Source: Gigaspora margarita (Eukaryota; Glomeromycota; Glomeromycetes; Diversisporales; Gigasporaceae). From it: DNA of 64,000 nucleotides. The notes under the pieces were generated by a model. The model saw only the letters and a program-made list of their open reading frames with translations. It searched no databases and was not told the DNA's origin. This document shows, piece by piece, positions 1 to 13,100 of the stretch. Numbering within the stretch: the stretch's first letter is position 1; each line of letters opens with the position of its first letter. The stretch covers positions 6,988 through 70,987 of the forward strand of contig WTPW01001602.1 of assembly GCA_009809945.1 (NCBI GenBank), written 5' to 3'. The translations under genes were made by a program, and so were the position numbers.

Positions 1-1100
1 TTTTTTTTTTTTTTATATATGGCTGTTCAAAATTACAATTTCGTTTAATGTTCTCCCTCCTACTAGCTCTAAGAGCTCCTCCCTAAAATTAGACAGGCCA
101 ATCAGAACACTCATCTCATCTTAGGATTCCAATAAGTCATGTGCTTATAAGTCAACCAATAATAATGTGTTTATTTTTTGCAATTTTAATATGTTTGTTT
201 AATTTGACCCCCTCCTCCCACCACACTTAAGCTTCTTAAAGGAATGTTAAACAAAATTATAAATTCAAATGGCCTATTTATTTTTTTCACACTTTACAAG
301 AATACACTCTTTGCAAGAAAACTAACAACTTTACAGCACTTTGCAAAAACACCAAGTTGACTTTGCAAGCCAACTCAGACTTTTGACACTTTAAAAGAAC
401 ATCAACAACAATTTCTAATTTCTAAGAATGATCTTTAAAAAAATGTGGGCACAAGTTTCCGCAAGCTTTTGCAAGTTTTTGCACATTTTGCTTTCATTTG
501 ACATTTGTTTTTTTGTTTTTGTTTTTTTTTTAAAAAAAATTTTTTTTATTAATTTATTTTATTCCAGCACTTTGTATGAATACTACTCTTACTTTCTGGC
601 ACTTTGAATAAAACCAACCCAGACTTTTTCACCATTTTGCAAACATTATTTTGGCTTTTGGCAATTTCTGAATTGTTAAAAAAATGGAGATTTGGGCTTC
701 ATTTATTTTTTTTTATTCAGTTTTTTGTTTTTTCATTTGTTTTTTTTTACTTATTTTTTAATTTTTATTTTATATTCCTGACTTCTTTGGCACTTTGCAA
801 GAAAACAACCTAACTTTTTTGGCACTTTACAAGAACACCACCAAAACAAAAGAAATAGCTAAAGCAAAACAATAGTTAAAACAAAGAAAGAAATAATTAC
901 TAACTAGAGGTGAGTGAAAATAAGCGTGTAGGACTAGTTTTATATGCAATAAAGTGCAAAAGTATTCTAAATACTATTTTTTCATTTTCATTTTTGTTTT
1001 TTTTTGTTTTTTTTTTGGGTTCATTTTTTTCATTATTTTTTCATTTTTTTTTGTATAATACTATATAATAAAATATGTAATATTGAATAAAAATNTATAT
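1..1100. repeat. T/A-rich low-complexity DNA with a degenerate GGCACTTTGCAAGAA array
   Basis: No gene is seen. Variants of the phrase GGCACTTTGCAAGAAAAC recur at roughly 285-400, 565-620 and 780-830, separated by long T runs, so this is a decayed tandem or dispersed array. Apparent reading frames here only follow the T-rich composition (Phe/Leu-rich). The N at 1095 is an ambiguous base. Confidence 0.5.
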
Positions 1101-1560
1101 TTAATTTAAAATAAATTTAAAATATATAATGTATAATAATAAATAAAAAAATATAAAATTTTATATTAAATTGCGAAACAATGTGAAAACCTGTAAAAAT
1201 GTTCAAAAATTTGCAAAAGCATGATTATGTGAATATGTATATCATTTATTATTTTTTTAAAAATTTTGAAAAATTGTGAAATATTGCAAAATATTGCAAT
1301 AATATGCAAAATATTGCCTCCTGTGACCCCAGAAAGGGATAAATAGGTATGGAGTTGCATTGTTTTTATTTGCTCTATTTCGCAATATTTCACAATATAT
1401 TTCAAAATATTTCAAAATTTCTTTTGAAATATTTTAAAAGAAATGCATACTGAAATCTTTCGAAAGATTGCAATTCTTTTGAAAGATTTTGCATCAATCG
1501 CAATTCTTTCGAAAGATTTTGGCATGCAATTTTTTTTAAAAGATTTTGTATATTTATTTT
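1100..1560. repeat. A/T-rich DNA with short GCAATTCTTTCGAAAGATTTT-type tandem units
   Basis: Around 1455-1550 the phrase CTTTCGAAAGATTTTG and near variants occur three or four times at roughly 40-bp spacing. Each contains the palindrome CTTTCGAAAG. The preceding 150 bp repeat GTGAAATATTGCAAAATATT. No coding sequence is supported. Confidence 0.45.
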
Positions 1561-1569
1561 GCTGATGTA

Positions 1570-2340
1570 CAAATATGAAGAAAATAGAATGAAGCATGAA
1601 GAAAACAAGGCAAAGACAGGACAAAAAATGGGACAAAAATCAGAATGAAAATGAGATGAAAATGGAGTAACAAAAGAATGAAAATGGTGATGAACAAACC
1701 TAAAAAAAAACAGGAAACCCCACTAGAAAAAACAAAGAAGAACATCGAAGCCTTTTACAGAACCCACCAAAGAACTTATCGGAAGAACTCAAAGGCAAAG
1801 AATTTACCCACTGAAAAATAACAATTACTACTAAAAAAATGACAAAGAAGAACTACTGAAGGATTTACAGAACCCACTGATGAAGAGAAAAAGATCTATG
1901 CACTGAAAAATGATGAAAAAGGACTACTGAAGAACTTACAGAACCTACTGATGAAAAGACAAAGAACCTACCAACCAAAAATGACAAAATTACCCACCTA
2001 AAAAAGTGAAGAAGAACAACTGAAAGACTTGAACCTAGTGATAAAGAAATAATGAACCTACCTACTGAAAAACGCAAAATACCCACTGAAAAATAATGAA
2101 AAAGAACCACTAAAGGACAACAAAAAAACAAAGAACCTATTTCTGAAAAACAACAAAATTAACTACTGAAAACATAAAAAACACTGAATACTAAAAAACC
2201 TACTAAAAGACTGCTCTAATGATGACTCTAGCAATGACTCCAGTGATGCTCCAGTGATAGTTCTAGCAACAACTCTAACAACAACTCCCACAATGACTCT
2301 AGCGATGACTCCAAAGAAGATTCTAAAAAAAAATTAATCA
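1570..2340. repeat. Degenerate purine-rich tandem array
   Basis: Phrases such as AAAGAACTTACAGAACCCAC and ACTGATGAAAAG recur with irregular spacing from about 1740 to 2200. They are followed by a 12-bp-like repeat (GATGACTCTAGCAAT variants) at 2220-2320 that would read Asp-Ser-Ser in one frame but changes frame. It could be the remnant of a repeat-rich coding region or a satellite. No intact gene is claimed. Confidence 0.4.
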
Positions 2341-3640
2341 TGGTTAAAAAAATTTAATTATAGTAAAAAAAAAAATAAAATAAAAAAAAATAAAAAATAA
2401 AAAATAGATCATCTTATATGATTGTCAATTTCAAAAATGATTGGTAAATCATATAAGGATCACTATGGCAATGGGTTGCCATTTCCTTTTTGCCTTTTTT
2501 ATTTTACATTTTTTAAAAAAAATCTAAATTTTATAGCTATATTTGTTAATATATAAAATGAAAAACTGTACTATTAAAAAGTTTTCTAATTGTATGAAAA
2601 TTTCAGAGTATATATATCTATTTTGCATACAAATTTATTTTTTATATAAAGTTGATTTAATTAGTAAAATTGTGGCTTATCTATATACAACAATCTATAA
2701 TCATATATAATATTTTTTTAAAATGCCTCTATTAAATTACCTTTTTTATATTAATTATAATTTGTGCTTATATAGAGGTAATCTTTATAAGTCACACTTC
2801 TTTATAATCATCATATTGGTGTGTGCCCAACTGTATGATTATATGGAAGAACAACTGTAATTAATAAATTTATAAATATAATTATATTTATTATATTTAT
2901 GCTATGATAGTATAAATATGTATTATTTCTAATAAAAAATTTTAATTTAATGATATAATTATTATGTAAATCTAAATAGTTGGATAATCAGGCATGTTGT
3001 AAAGATGTATCACAATGCAGATGCATTATTTTTGTAAATTTTTGTAAACTTATGCTTTGTAATACTATATAATTACTATAGTGTAAATTTTTGTAAATCT
3101 TACCTTATACAAGATTTCAAAGTAAATACAATTTTTTTGAAAGTTTATATCATGTAATTATTTACAGAAGTTTATATATATTTTTTTTGATAATGTAAAG
3201 AGTAAATCTAGATCTCAAAAGGAGGCAATATTATTATTTTTTGTATTCTGATTTTTGGCAATTAGATCATTCAATTTTGTGTAATAAAAATGCTAACTTT
3301 ATTATTTAATATCTATTTAATATAGAGGTTTACTCCACCCAAGGTAATATATTTAGTTAAATTTGATTGGCTAAAATTTTTTATATTATGTAAGATTTGG
3401 CTTGATTCCTAATTCTCTAAAATATTGTTTAATAAATATTAGAGCCCTAATCAAAATAAAAAAAATAAACAAACACAAAAAAATCTAATTACAAGCAAAA
3501 AAAATCAAAAAAATTATAAATATTTATGTGCTTATGTGCAAAATTTGATGCCAAATATTTTTATTTAGTAGCTAAAAAAAAGTTATCTTATTAAAATTCG
3601 GAGAAATTACAAAAAAACTAATTAAAAAAACAACAAATTA
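2340..3640. other. A+T-rich intergenic DNA with one dispersed repeat copy
   Basis: No gene is seen. About 3305-3455 (contains GGTAATATATTTAGTTAAAT) is a direct copy of about 62185-62320 near the other end of the window. CpG is almost absent. Confidence 0.45.
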
Positions 3641-3646
3641 CAGATA

Positions 3647-3830
3647 CAGTCTACTCCCACTATAGTCACACTGTTTGGCAGAAACTTGACATGACTATAG
3701 CGAGAAAAACATAATAATAGTCACATCATGTGATTATATCGAGAGTTAATTTTATATTACTGCAAATGATTGGTATATAGTCTCAAGAAAATGTGACTAT
3801 TTCAGATGTGACTATTGCGGGAGTAGACTG
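3647..3830. mobile_element. Tc1/mariner-type MITE with TA target duplication
   Basis: A 184-bp element has terminal inverted repeats beginning CAGTCTACTCCC, about 24 bp with few mismatches, and is flanked on both sides by TA (3645-3646 and 3831-3832). It has no coding capacity. CAGT ends plus a TA duplication are typical of the IS630-Tc1-mariner superfamily, so the class is inferred from the ends alone. Confidence 0.75.
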
Positions 3831-3832
3831 TA

Positions 3833-4846
3833 TTGCAAAAATTTACTAAAACAACTGTTCTTTGGCTTTTATTAAAAATAATTAGTACAAAATTTTGCAT
3901 ATAAACATGTTGTTTTAATTTTTTAATATTATATAAATTATTATTAATATAAAAAAACTTGCTAACTTTATACCTAAATGAAAAACCAAAACTACTAAAA
4001 AAAATTGAAATGAAAGAAGAAAAAACAAAAAGAAAGAAAACTTGATAACACTATTATTGCCTGTGCTAGACTATAAAAATTATATAGCACTATATAAGGC
4101 ATATGCCTTATCCAAGTACTATATGTACATTATAAAAGAAAAAAAAAAAAGGAAAATCTATACACCTAAAAGAAAATTTCAGAAAGAAATTTTATCACGT
4201 GCTCCCTCTAGATCTCAAACACGTTATTTACTGTTTACTTCATATGCAGCACTGAAATTCACTCATATGTTAATTCCACTTTGGTAGGAATGTTTCCAAT
4301 TAGGAAGAAGTAAATACTGCTGATCTTTTGGTGAGAGTAAACCAGGATGCCTACTTTGTCAAAATTTCAAAAGTCCAAAGGGATGAGAGGCATCACTTGT
4401 AGCAAATTTAAAAGAGTGTATAGTCAGAAAAACTCATTTTTTTGTTGTTCCCTATTGTTTTACTACAAGTTACTTCGTTGACGATAAAGTTCTTCATCTC
4501 CACCAAAATTTCTTATATAAGAGTGCTATCTCTTGCCAGTTATCTTGTAAGAAGATGCTTTTGGTTTGCATGCCAAATATACAAAGGTGTTCCTGAAGAA
4601 AAGCAGTTGACCTTTGTAAACACTGCTTCTGTGTTATCCTACTATATATTAATTGTATAGCCAACTCTCCAACAAAAAACTTTTTGTTTTTCGTCCATTG
4701 GAAAATTTGGTCCAGGTGATCATTAGAAAGAGTTGTATATTTATTTGAAATGCTTTAGCAATATAATATCTATATCAACTTAAATATTACTTGGTTTTAT
4801 TTAAACAACAACAATAAAGAATCTATAGCTATACTAACTTCCAATA
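3833..4846. other. A+T-rich intergenic DNA with part of a dispersed repeat
   Basis: No convincing gene is seen; short frames at 4042-4287 and 4442-4660 lack protein-like features. About 4295-4375 (GATCTTTTGGTGAGAGTA then GCCTACTTTGTCAAAATTTC) is related to about 51795-51860 in direct orientation and to about 56870-56930 in inverse orientation. Confidence 0.4.
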
Positions 4847-5682
4847 CAGTTATCCTTTAAACCATATTCCAGGCAAATTTGACTGGAAAATTAAAAAGTA
4901 TTTATAATTTTTTAAATAAAACAAAAATTTATTAAGAATATGGAGTATACTTTCTTGATAAAATTCTTTTTTTAAAACATATTTTATAAACTTTCTTAGA
5001 AAAATTTTTTAAAATTATTAGAAAACTTTCATACAATAAAACTTTAAAGTTTTTATTTAAAAATTTTTACTATAGAAGTTTTCTTTAACTTTTCTTAAAT
5101 TTTATATGTTCCCGTCTATAAAAAAAATTTTCACTTCTAATACAAGTCTTAATTTTTACAAGTAAATCACAAAAGTTGCAATAATAAAAGTTGTAATCCT
5201 TTTTATAAACTACAATATGTATTAAAAACAGAGAGCTAGAGCTAATATTTATAGAGTTCACCAAGAATTAGTGATAATTTTTTTTGGTTAAAATTTTTTT
5301 TTAAAATTGTCTATTTTTAGGGGAGGGACAGAAATCAGGTGATTTCTGTTTACTAAGAGGCAATACCCCCCACCCCCCACCTGATTGAAATATTAGCCAA
5401 TTAAATCCAATTATAACAATATAGACCTGATCGAACCATAAACCCCCCACCTCCTCTAAAAAATTAGCTGATTTCTGTCCCTCCCCTTAGCTTATAAGCA
5501 ACTTATACTTTTTTTCTTATAATATAAAATTAAATTTTACTAAAATATAATCCTTATTTTCAAATATTATTAAATAAAATTTTATTTTAATATTTTAATT
5601 TTTAAAAAAAGTAGATCATAAGTATATTTATAGTATTTTTCCAGGCAAATTTGTCTGGAACAGCCTACAGATTAAGGGATAG
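4847..5682. mobile_element. TIR element of about 836 bp with TA flanks and a nested element
   Basis: Both ends carry related inverted sequences: TATCC, then TTAA, then TTCCAGGCAAATTTG at the left (to about 4880) and the reverse complement with changes at 5641-5682. TA dinucleotides lie outside (4845-4846 and 5683-5684). The terminal repeats are imperfect, which suggests age. A second TIR element lies inside at about 5320-5487. No transposase frame is seen. Confidence 0.5.
5320..5487. mobile_element. Nested MITE with GGGGAGGGACAGAAATCAG ends
   Basis: The inverted ends GGGGAGGGACAGAAATCAGG (left) and GGGGAGGGACAGAAATCAGC (reverse complement of the right) bound about 170 bp containing C-rich stretches, with TA next to both ends. 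It lies inside the 4847-5682 element and so inserted later. About 42290-42430 has a related CACCTGATT-containing sequence. Confidence 0.6.
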
Positions 5683-5689
5683 TAAATCT

Positions 5690-7140
5690 TGCAAATTAAA
5701 ACACTGCTTAATATTCTACCAATACTTGCTAATTTATATCTACTTTATTTTTATATTTCTATATCAATAACTATATTATATACAATGCATATAAATACTC
5801 TTTTTACTAGCTTATATGTTTAAATATATCTAAACTAGACAATATTATTCAACAAACAATTTATAATCTTGTTAATTCTAGATATTCTAATATTTGATCT
5901 TTCTAATAGTTAATTTTAACACAATACTCTAGTTTATCTCTGTATAATACTACTAATAAACAAACTAATATTTACTTATCTACAATAATTTATTCCAACT
6001 AACACAATTAAAACTCTTAGACAATTTGCTTTATCTTTACAAAAAACAACTACAGTTAAAATACAGTTTCTAACCAATATTTTTTTAACAAATTTTAGAC
6101 AAATTTAAAAACAATACGCCTCTTACAACATCTTTTACAATTATAAAAACTACGGTAAATCGTTTATTCTATACTTAGATACAAAGAAATGCAAGTTCAC
6201 AACTTATATATATATAATCAACCCCTTGTACAATTACCTCTCTATAATCACACCATTCTATATATATCACATTTTTATTAAAAATAATTTACTATTAAAT
6301 ATATAAAAAAATACCTCTATAAAAGCACAACCTCTTTATAAGCACTTTTTTGAAAAAGTTCATATGAACTCAAATTCGTAATTGTAAAAGAGGTTCACTG
6401 TACACATGCAACTGTATATGTGTCTTTCTGATTGGATAACAATATAATTAATTTATCTATAGTACCCCACTACCTACATTTTATATTACCAATAATAGAT
6501 GAGTTTAAACTACTTTAACCACTCTAGTAGGTTTAGGTTGCAGATAAATATATATAATTAATGTGTATAGTTTGAGCTCTACTCTTGCGCTATAATTTGT
6601 TATTTGAATAAGTTTTGTAATTTATTTCAGAGATTTCTATATTACAAATCTACTAATAAAGATAAAAACAAACCTCATCTTAAAAATAAAACTAAAATAA
6701 AATATATAGCAGCTTTGTATTTATTATATGTTTTTATAGATTTTTCTCAATTTATAAAGCCTATTTGTTAGAAAATAGATATTCATAAAACAAATCAAAT
6801 GCAAGATAAAGGAAGATCAATATGCTATTCAGGCCACTGACTTCTATTACAGCCAAGAAAAAAAAAGATATATAGTTGTATATACCAGAGACAGGTAAAT
6901 TACTTCTGAGTCATCTGAATTGAAAGTTTAAAAACTGAAAAAATATACTTAATTCCAACAAATGATTTATGCACATAAGAATTTAAAAAAATTTGAATTT
7001 AAATTTACAATTTAAAAATGATTACTAATAATTATAAATCTATGCTTATAAATCTATTTTTAAGAGATTAATCATAAATCTGAAAGAGAATCACTTTTTA
7101 AAGCTAGATAAATACTCATAGAAGGCACAAGAATTTTGAA
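5690..7140. other. A+T-rich intergenic DNA with a pogo-like remnant
   Basis: No gene is seen. About 6195-6405 holds CCTCTCTATAATCACACC at one end and an inverse AACCTCTTTTAC at the other, next to ACAGTGAACCTC read on the minus strand. That is the usual look of pogo/Tc1-type ends. The boundary with the CpG-containing gene island lies just after this stretch. Confidence 0.4.
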
Positions 7141-7351
7141 AATATATTAAACGATACATTTTATTTTCATCGCATATGTCGATATTACATTATTAAAAAT
7201 TTTCATTTTCTCCGTTTTACATCCAATTGATTCTCAAATCAACTGATTAGTGATGGCGTCGATTTATTATGCTCTACTGATATATCGAACTATTAAGTTT
7301 GTTCGAGGAAAGACATTTATGTCTTTTTCATTTTCATCAAATCCATATATA

Positions 7352-7518
7352 CACTTGAACCTCGTTAATATCAATTTCATTAATATCAACCTAAACTATA
7401 AATAAATATATATGAAATTCCCTCATATATATCAACTTTAATATGATCCCTTGTTAATAACGTTATCAATATGGATTTAAATCAATTCAAAAGGATTGAT
7501 ATTAACGAGGGCCAAGTG
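7352..7518. mobile_element. Pogo-like MITE in the 3' flank of membrane-protein copy 1
   Basis: This is 167 bp with inverted ends CACTTGAACCTCGTTAATAT and CACTTGGCCCTCGTTAATAT and TA on both sides (7350-7351, 7519-7520). The TCGTTAATATCAA phrase is repeated just inside the left end. Ends of the form CASTTGAACCTCG are characteristic of pogo/Tigger-like elements. The equivalent copy at 14169-14313 holds the same position beside copy 2. Confidence 0.75.
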
Positions 7519-7796
7519 TACAGTGTACAATTTATCTCGTAACAAAGAGATCAAATTGTACGCATTATTAATTAGAAAAAAAAACAACAAGATTGTCTAG
7601 ATTCAAACAATTGGTAATTCAAAATATAAATTTCGACTAAAATGAGCGTATACGCAGTTTAATTACAGGCTTAGATGAAACAACATTAATACAAATGAAT
7701 GAATGTGCTTAATGAAGATAAAGGGTAAAACTAGTTATGTACTTAACAATAAATAACCCAATAAATGACGAAAATAAAAAATGAGAATATCTAGTC

Positions 7797-8679
7797 TTAT
7801 TTAGAATCAACACGTTTATTACTATGTCTTTGCCTAATCCGTTGCAAGTAATCATAATAAGCAGTATAAAGAGAGGGTATAATCGGAGGAAACGGAGCAG
7901 TTGGATCAATGAATACGTCCCTATATTTTGAACAAGTTAACAAAAGTATAAGTATTAAGTTAACATCTCAAATAAAGATAATTAACAACATACCTCACAT
8001 ATAAATCCCAAAAAAAAGCAGATCTAGTGCTATAACCATAATTTATATTCTCATCCACAGATAAGAAAGTCAAACCCCAAGTAGGATGTCCTTTAAAAAA
8101 AGCGACTTGTTTGAAAACTGATTCGTTATTGTTTTCACAACGTCTTTGAATATAACCATTAAACAACCAAGTCCAAGAAATTCGATATTCACAAGATTCT
8201 AATCCAAAATCAGAGGAATTATCAGCAGTAAATAAAATTTCTACTTCACTTGTAAGATAAGCATCGATCTTAGAAGTTGCAGTTAAAACAGGGATTATAG
8301 AGCCGTTTTTATTATATCTAAATTCTACAACATTGAAATTTCCATAAGTCCAATAAGGAACTACTATTTCAGCATATTTTATGAAATCGGATTGATGATT
8401 ATTAGTTTGACCATTAAATTCAGTTGGATAACCTTCAATAATATAATTATATTCCCAAAAAGTTTTATATCTTAATCTATACTCATTAGGAATAATTGAT
8501 TTGTCAGTAGATAAATTCGAATATGAGAAACTATTACTGGTAATTATTAATATAAATAAAATTATAACCATAATTATTGAAAATAAACAACAGCAACATT
8601 GTTCTTTGTAGTTAATGGGATTTTGATCTTCCTCTGTTTCTAATAATGGTAGCCTTTCTGCATTTATATCATCGTTCAT
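7797..8679 (-). CDS. Type II single-pass membrane protein, family copy 1 (uncharacterised)
   Basis: Two exons on the minus strand, 8679-7994 and 7920-7797, with a 73-bp GT-AG intron (7921-7993), give 269 aa. The join is supported by matching exon ends and phase in two paralogues. I do not recognise a named family. Visible features in order: cytosolic tail with ExxxLL (E8, L12, L13); an acidic stretch; four cysteines C28-C31 at the membrane edge; one hydrophobic span at about 32-47; then a luminal or extracellular domain with N-glycosylation sequons and a Cys pair in ESCEYRISW and RRCEN. The most conserved block is FKGHPTWGLTFLSVDENINY near residues 195-215. The C-terminus (PFPPIIPSLYTAYYDYL) comes from exon 2. 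The start at 8679 is preferred over an upstream ATG at 8721 because all three copies align from here. Function unknown. Confidence 0.82.
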
Positions 8680-8860
8680 TTTTTTGTCGAAAGAAGTCGT
8701 GGAAAAAAAAAAAAAAAACAAATCGAGATTTATTATTTATATTGATTATGTACGTGCGTACAGATGTACTGTAATACATTACTTGGATCCTTGTGTAATT
8801 TGGCGTTATTGTTATATAATCAATGACTTAATGAATCATTTACGTTGATACTAATGAGAA
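8680..8860 (-). promoter_or_regulatory. Upstream region of copy 1, conserved with copy 2
   Basis: About 8745-8860 aligns with about 15455-15565 upstream of copy 2. Both contain the palindromic GTACGTGCGTAC (8749-8760), then AATACATTA, TTGTGTAATTTGGCG and CTTAATGAATCATTTACG. The segmental duplication alone could explain this conservation. The ACGT-rich palindrome is the most site-like part. No TATA box is assigned. Confidence 0.35.
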
Positions 8861-10050
8861 TTTCGTCATTCCAAGAAAATTACGGATTAATTTGTTATTT
8901 AAACAAAATAACGATTATCAGTTCAGACTATCACATTTTGGGTTTATTTAAAATTGCATGGTGGCGCATATAAGTGATTTACGTAAATTACTAATCAAAA
9001 CATGAGAAATTCGAATTATGGCGTGATGCCTACCTAAATTAACAGCTAATGCATGCAAAAAGATCTGAATTTTCAGGGGCTAATTTCGGTCGGTGTAACT
9101 CCAAGCACCTGAAGTTCACAAATGATAACCGGGAACTATACTGTTGTGGGAAAAATCTACGTATTGTCGCCTGGATTTTTAGTAGAGGTGCTGGCTGATT
9201 AAGTAAGAATTTTTAGTTTTTAATGCTCGCATGTGTATAAACTCTTATATTTTAATTAATATATTACCGAATTTCTTGCTTAATTACCCTTGTACTGCAA
9301 CATGACTATTAATATTCTGTGGCTAAGTCCAATGTCACATTGTTCCTTAATAAATTATTCCTGTAGGGTTCATCGAATACAAAGCTTGATTTCTTATTCA
9401 AATTCCATTTTATTTATTTAATTTTCTTTTAATTTCATTAAATCTGCAGCAAGATAAAGTTATTTTTACAAAAGGCGAATAATTATACTGCTTAGTGTTA
9501 GAGTGAAACCTATAAATAAATACTGAAATATTTTTTCATTGTATCGGTCTTACACCTGAAAACTGATATTTATTAAGCACGTATATTTCAATGTCTTGTG
9601 TCATTTTGATATTTTCGTACGTATCGATATGCATAGAACACCGTAGATGTCATCACTTGAATTTCTTAATTTACAAATAGGCTATTTAATAAGGTTATTT
9701 GCTGAGGCAAATCGGTTCCCTTTATTTTATATTTTGTGGCGCAATTCTTCAGATGAATGCGTACACAATACAGTACATTGAATATGTAACACACAAATTC
9801 AATATTTCAAGCCTTTTAAATATGTCTAAAGTTTATTAAAAAAAAGAATATTTGTAGAGTTATTCTTCATGAATATCAAACTAAAATTAACACTCCAAAT
9901 TCAATCTTTCTGTTTATTACTAGCATTATCACTATCGAAGGTGCCAATGTTATTAAAAACTATAACTTTATTAATCATTTCAATTAACTTCGGCAGAGAT
10001 ACTAAAAAATTTTTCTTCGTCATATTGTACTATCATTGTTGATTGGAAGA
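8861..10050. other. Intergenic DNA, no gene recognised
   Basis: CpG content is normal compared with the window ends. About 9050-9100 (TTTTCAGGGGCTAATTTCGG) resembles 17320-17370 (ATTTCAGGGGCTAATGTCAG), indicating a dispersed repeat. No reading frame of note. Confidence 0.35.
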
Positions 10051-10160
10051 TATAGATGCAGACTTATGACATCACTTAGTACGTCTTATATAAAAAAATT
10101 GGCTTATACAAAGCGCAATTGAGTCGTAACTAATGATGTAAATAAGTCTGCATCTATATA
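10051..10160. mobile_element. Short hairpin MITE (TATAGATGCAGACTTAT ends)
   Basis: The inverted ends TATAGATGCAGACTTAT and TATAGATGCAGACTTATTTA (reverse complement of the right) continue inward as ACATCA, TTAGT and ACG with mismatches. About 110 bp can fold on itself. No coding capacity; exact target duplication not certain. Confidence 0.55.
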
Positions 10161-13100
10161 GTGAGAATACTTATTGTTACGCACAGTTTATCTCCGACAA
10201 TTATCGATCATCATTACGGTTTAATGAAATAATGTATTCATTGCTTATTACAGTATTATCGATCTTCTAAACATTACATGCTTGAATGTTATTTCCTTTA
10301 ATAATTTCTGACATGATCTAATGATGACTATAGACATTGAAATTTTATGAAACTATCTCAGCATAACTAGTACGATATATGCATTAGCTAGCTATGGCTT
10401 AAGTCGTAACATCATTGGGACAACATTGGGACATCAATGGGACGATTCTAAGACATCACAAGTACGATCATACGATCTCATGTTCGATTCAAGTATGATC
10501 ATTGGCAAATCAAATAATTAAAAGTTCAATAAGATGACGTTATGTTATCGCACATAGTGAATTCATGAATAAATGATATTTTTGTGTAAATGGATATGTT
10601 TCCTCAAGATAGGTCATAAAAAGGTTATATTCTTCGTATTATTTTTGGAACATTAATAAAAAAGGAAACAAGTATTTTAATATTCGTCTGACAAAAAGTT
10701 GAAGAAAATTTTAGAATGACAAATTACTGTATGAGATTAAAGAATGGGAAAACATGTTTTTTGTATTATAAAATATTACAAGATTCTAATGACATTTTAT
10801 TATATGAAATAAATATCTGGCTTCTTAATTTTAAATATATTATATATTATAATCAATTTAAAAAAAAAATGACGTGATTTATCTAAATTGTGCAAAAGCA
10901 AATCCTATAGTATAAGCAAAAAATTTTAAAATCTATACTATATTGATACTGGTCCTATTATACATTAGGGGCCAGGAATTACAGCTGATTGGTATGGTTT
11001 TAAAAAATTCGGTCTGTGCTATACTGAATTCTATCAAGATCATTTTAAACGTGCCGTCCAATAATATGCAAGCTTTTGTACACGTTGTTATGCTTGATAT
11101 GGAAAGATGTGCAAATTTCTTGTATTACGAATTTTATTGTAAGCCACATTTGGTCAACCGTTGGTTACGAACTATTGGAACTATTGGATTGTTTACTAAC
11201 CAACGTTAAGCCACTCAAGAAAGTTAAGAAGAGTTAGTAACCATCGGAAGAAAGTAGTGACCACTAGGAAGAGTTTTAAATTTAAACTACTAAATAACGA
11301 AAAGATATATATAAGAGATGCCTTCCTGTGTGTTTCAGGGAGGAAGAATATAATGTCCTTAATGTCTTCGGCATAAAAGAATGTAATAGTTAATAAAATT
11401 ATAACGGCCATTTATTAAATCCATGCATTTTACTTATCTATGACTATCTCTTTGGTTAACTATAGTTCTACATGGTAGTTACAAACGCTTGCTTTGCAAA
11501 AAATTACGGTCATTTCAAATTTACCTAGTAAATCGCTTTTGTAATCCTAACAACCATTTTCCCCGTGCAATTTTGCCATACTATAACCCTTACCCTGACC
11601 TTAACCAAAACTTCAACATAATTTAATTTTCTTTGTTTGACGATGTCGAAAATCACGTGAACGAAAATCGATCCTACGTCTTGTCAATTTCTCGTTACTA
11701 TAAACCACTTCATTAACGTTTCTAGTATGCAATGTTTATTGTAGTATTAGACCACTCAAAGCTGATTAGTTGGTTAACATCAGCATTTTTGGGCTCAGAC
11801 ATGGGGAGATTTAAGCAAAAACATATGTTCTCAAGAATATTTGATTAAAACCATTTGAACACATGATTAATCAAGTTTTTGCTGTGTTGTGGTTAGTTTG
11901 TTTAATTTCGAAGGGAGAAGTTAACCAAGGGGAGGACGACATTAATCATTTAATCAAGCTTAGCGAAACTTTGTTACCTTTACAAATCTTAGTTCTGTTA
12001 GACCCAAGAATTGTCCTAATTTCCTATTACCCGGATTAGTCATGGAGTGCCAAGAAAAATCATAGACCTCGTAGAAATCGTAGTCCTCGTAGATATTGTA
12101 TATCTCATATACAGTATCTATTATTTTTGTTATCGTTATTATATGTATTATATAATATGTAATGTACTAAATATCCATTATTAATTGACAATCTAATAAT
12201 TTTTTACTTTAGCAGCTATAAGTAAATATTTCTAAACAAATAATGTATGATTTGATATAAAAATGAATTGTAATTTTTAGCATATCTATATTTCATTTTT
12301 TAAAAGTTATTATTTTGGAAACAATCATATAGTAATTTTTTTTTGCTGTTCAAATTTTGGTAAAAATTCTTGATAATAGTCTTTAGTACCTTCATATTTT
12401 ATCTATGTATTTTAAAAATGTTTAAGTATAGATTTAATATTTGTTTGTAGTGGTGGTCAAATAGGTAATTGAAACGGTGTTTCATAAATTTATAAAAACA
12501 AACATGATATTAATAAATTATAAAATAAAGATAAACAATAATACTGCTTTATACAGATTGACTATTGTAAAAAATTAGAAAATTGTTGTAATAATACTAA
12601 AGACAAAGGTACTTGTAATGGTATTAAAGGTAAAAGTACTTGAAATAATCTAAGATGATAAAAGATAAAGGTACTTGTAATAATACTAGAGATAATAATG
12701 CTAAAGATAATAATGCTGAAGATAATTAATAATTATTTTTTTTGATTAACATTTGTATGCAAATAATGGACGTGTAGGTAGTTTAGTTGGTGATGCTATC
12801 ACTTTACTCTTTATATAAAAAATAAAAAATATTACAGTATTATTTACAATTTTTAGAATTTATTATATAATTTTTTCTTACAATTTCAGATACTCAAATT
12901 GAAAGCATTGTAAACATAATTTCAATAAGATTTCTTTAGCATTATCTTTATTCAAACAATGTTAGTTATAAATTAAACAGCGATTTTCTTTATAGATATC
13001 TAAGATATTTTTTGCTACTAATAATTCACTTAGTAATAAATTTGAAGTTTTAGGAGCAGAATTATTATTTTAAAATTCATATTAATATCATTAACTGAAG

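Noticed and set aside
1-20. Poly-T start as a telomere or tail of a retrocopy
   Set aside because: It is only a T run at the window edge; nothing beyond it can be seen.
604-2131. Several 60-90-codon frames near the left end
   Set aside because: They follow T-rich or purine-rich degenerate repeats and show no domain, conserved start or splice context.
10943-11209. 88-codon plus frame as a gene
   Set aside because: No domain is recognised, and a neighbouring frame looks equally protein-like; at most a decayed remnant.
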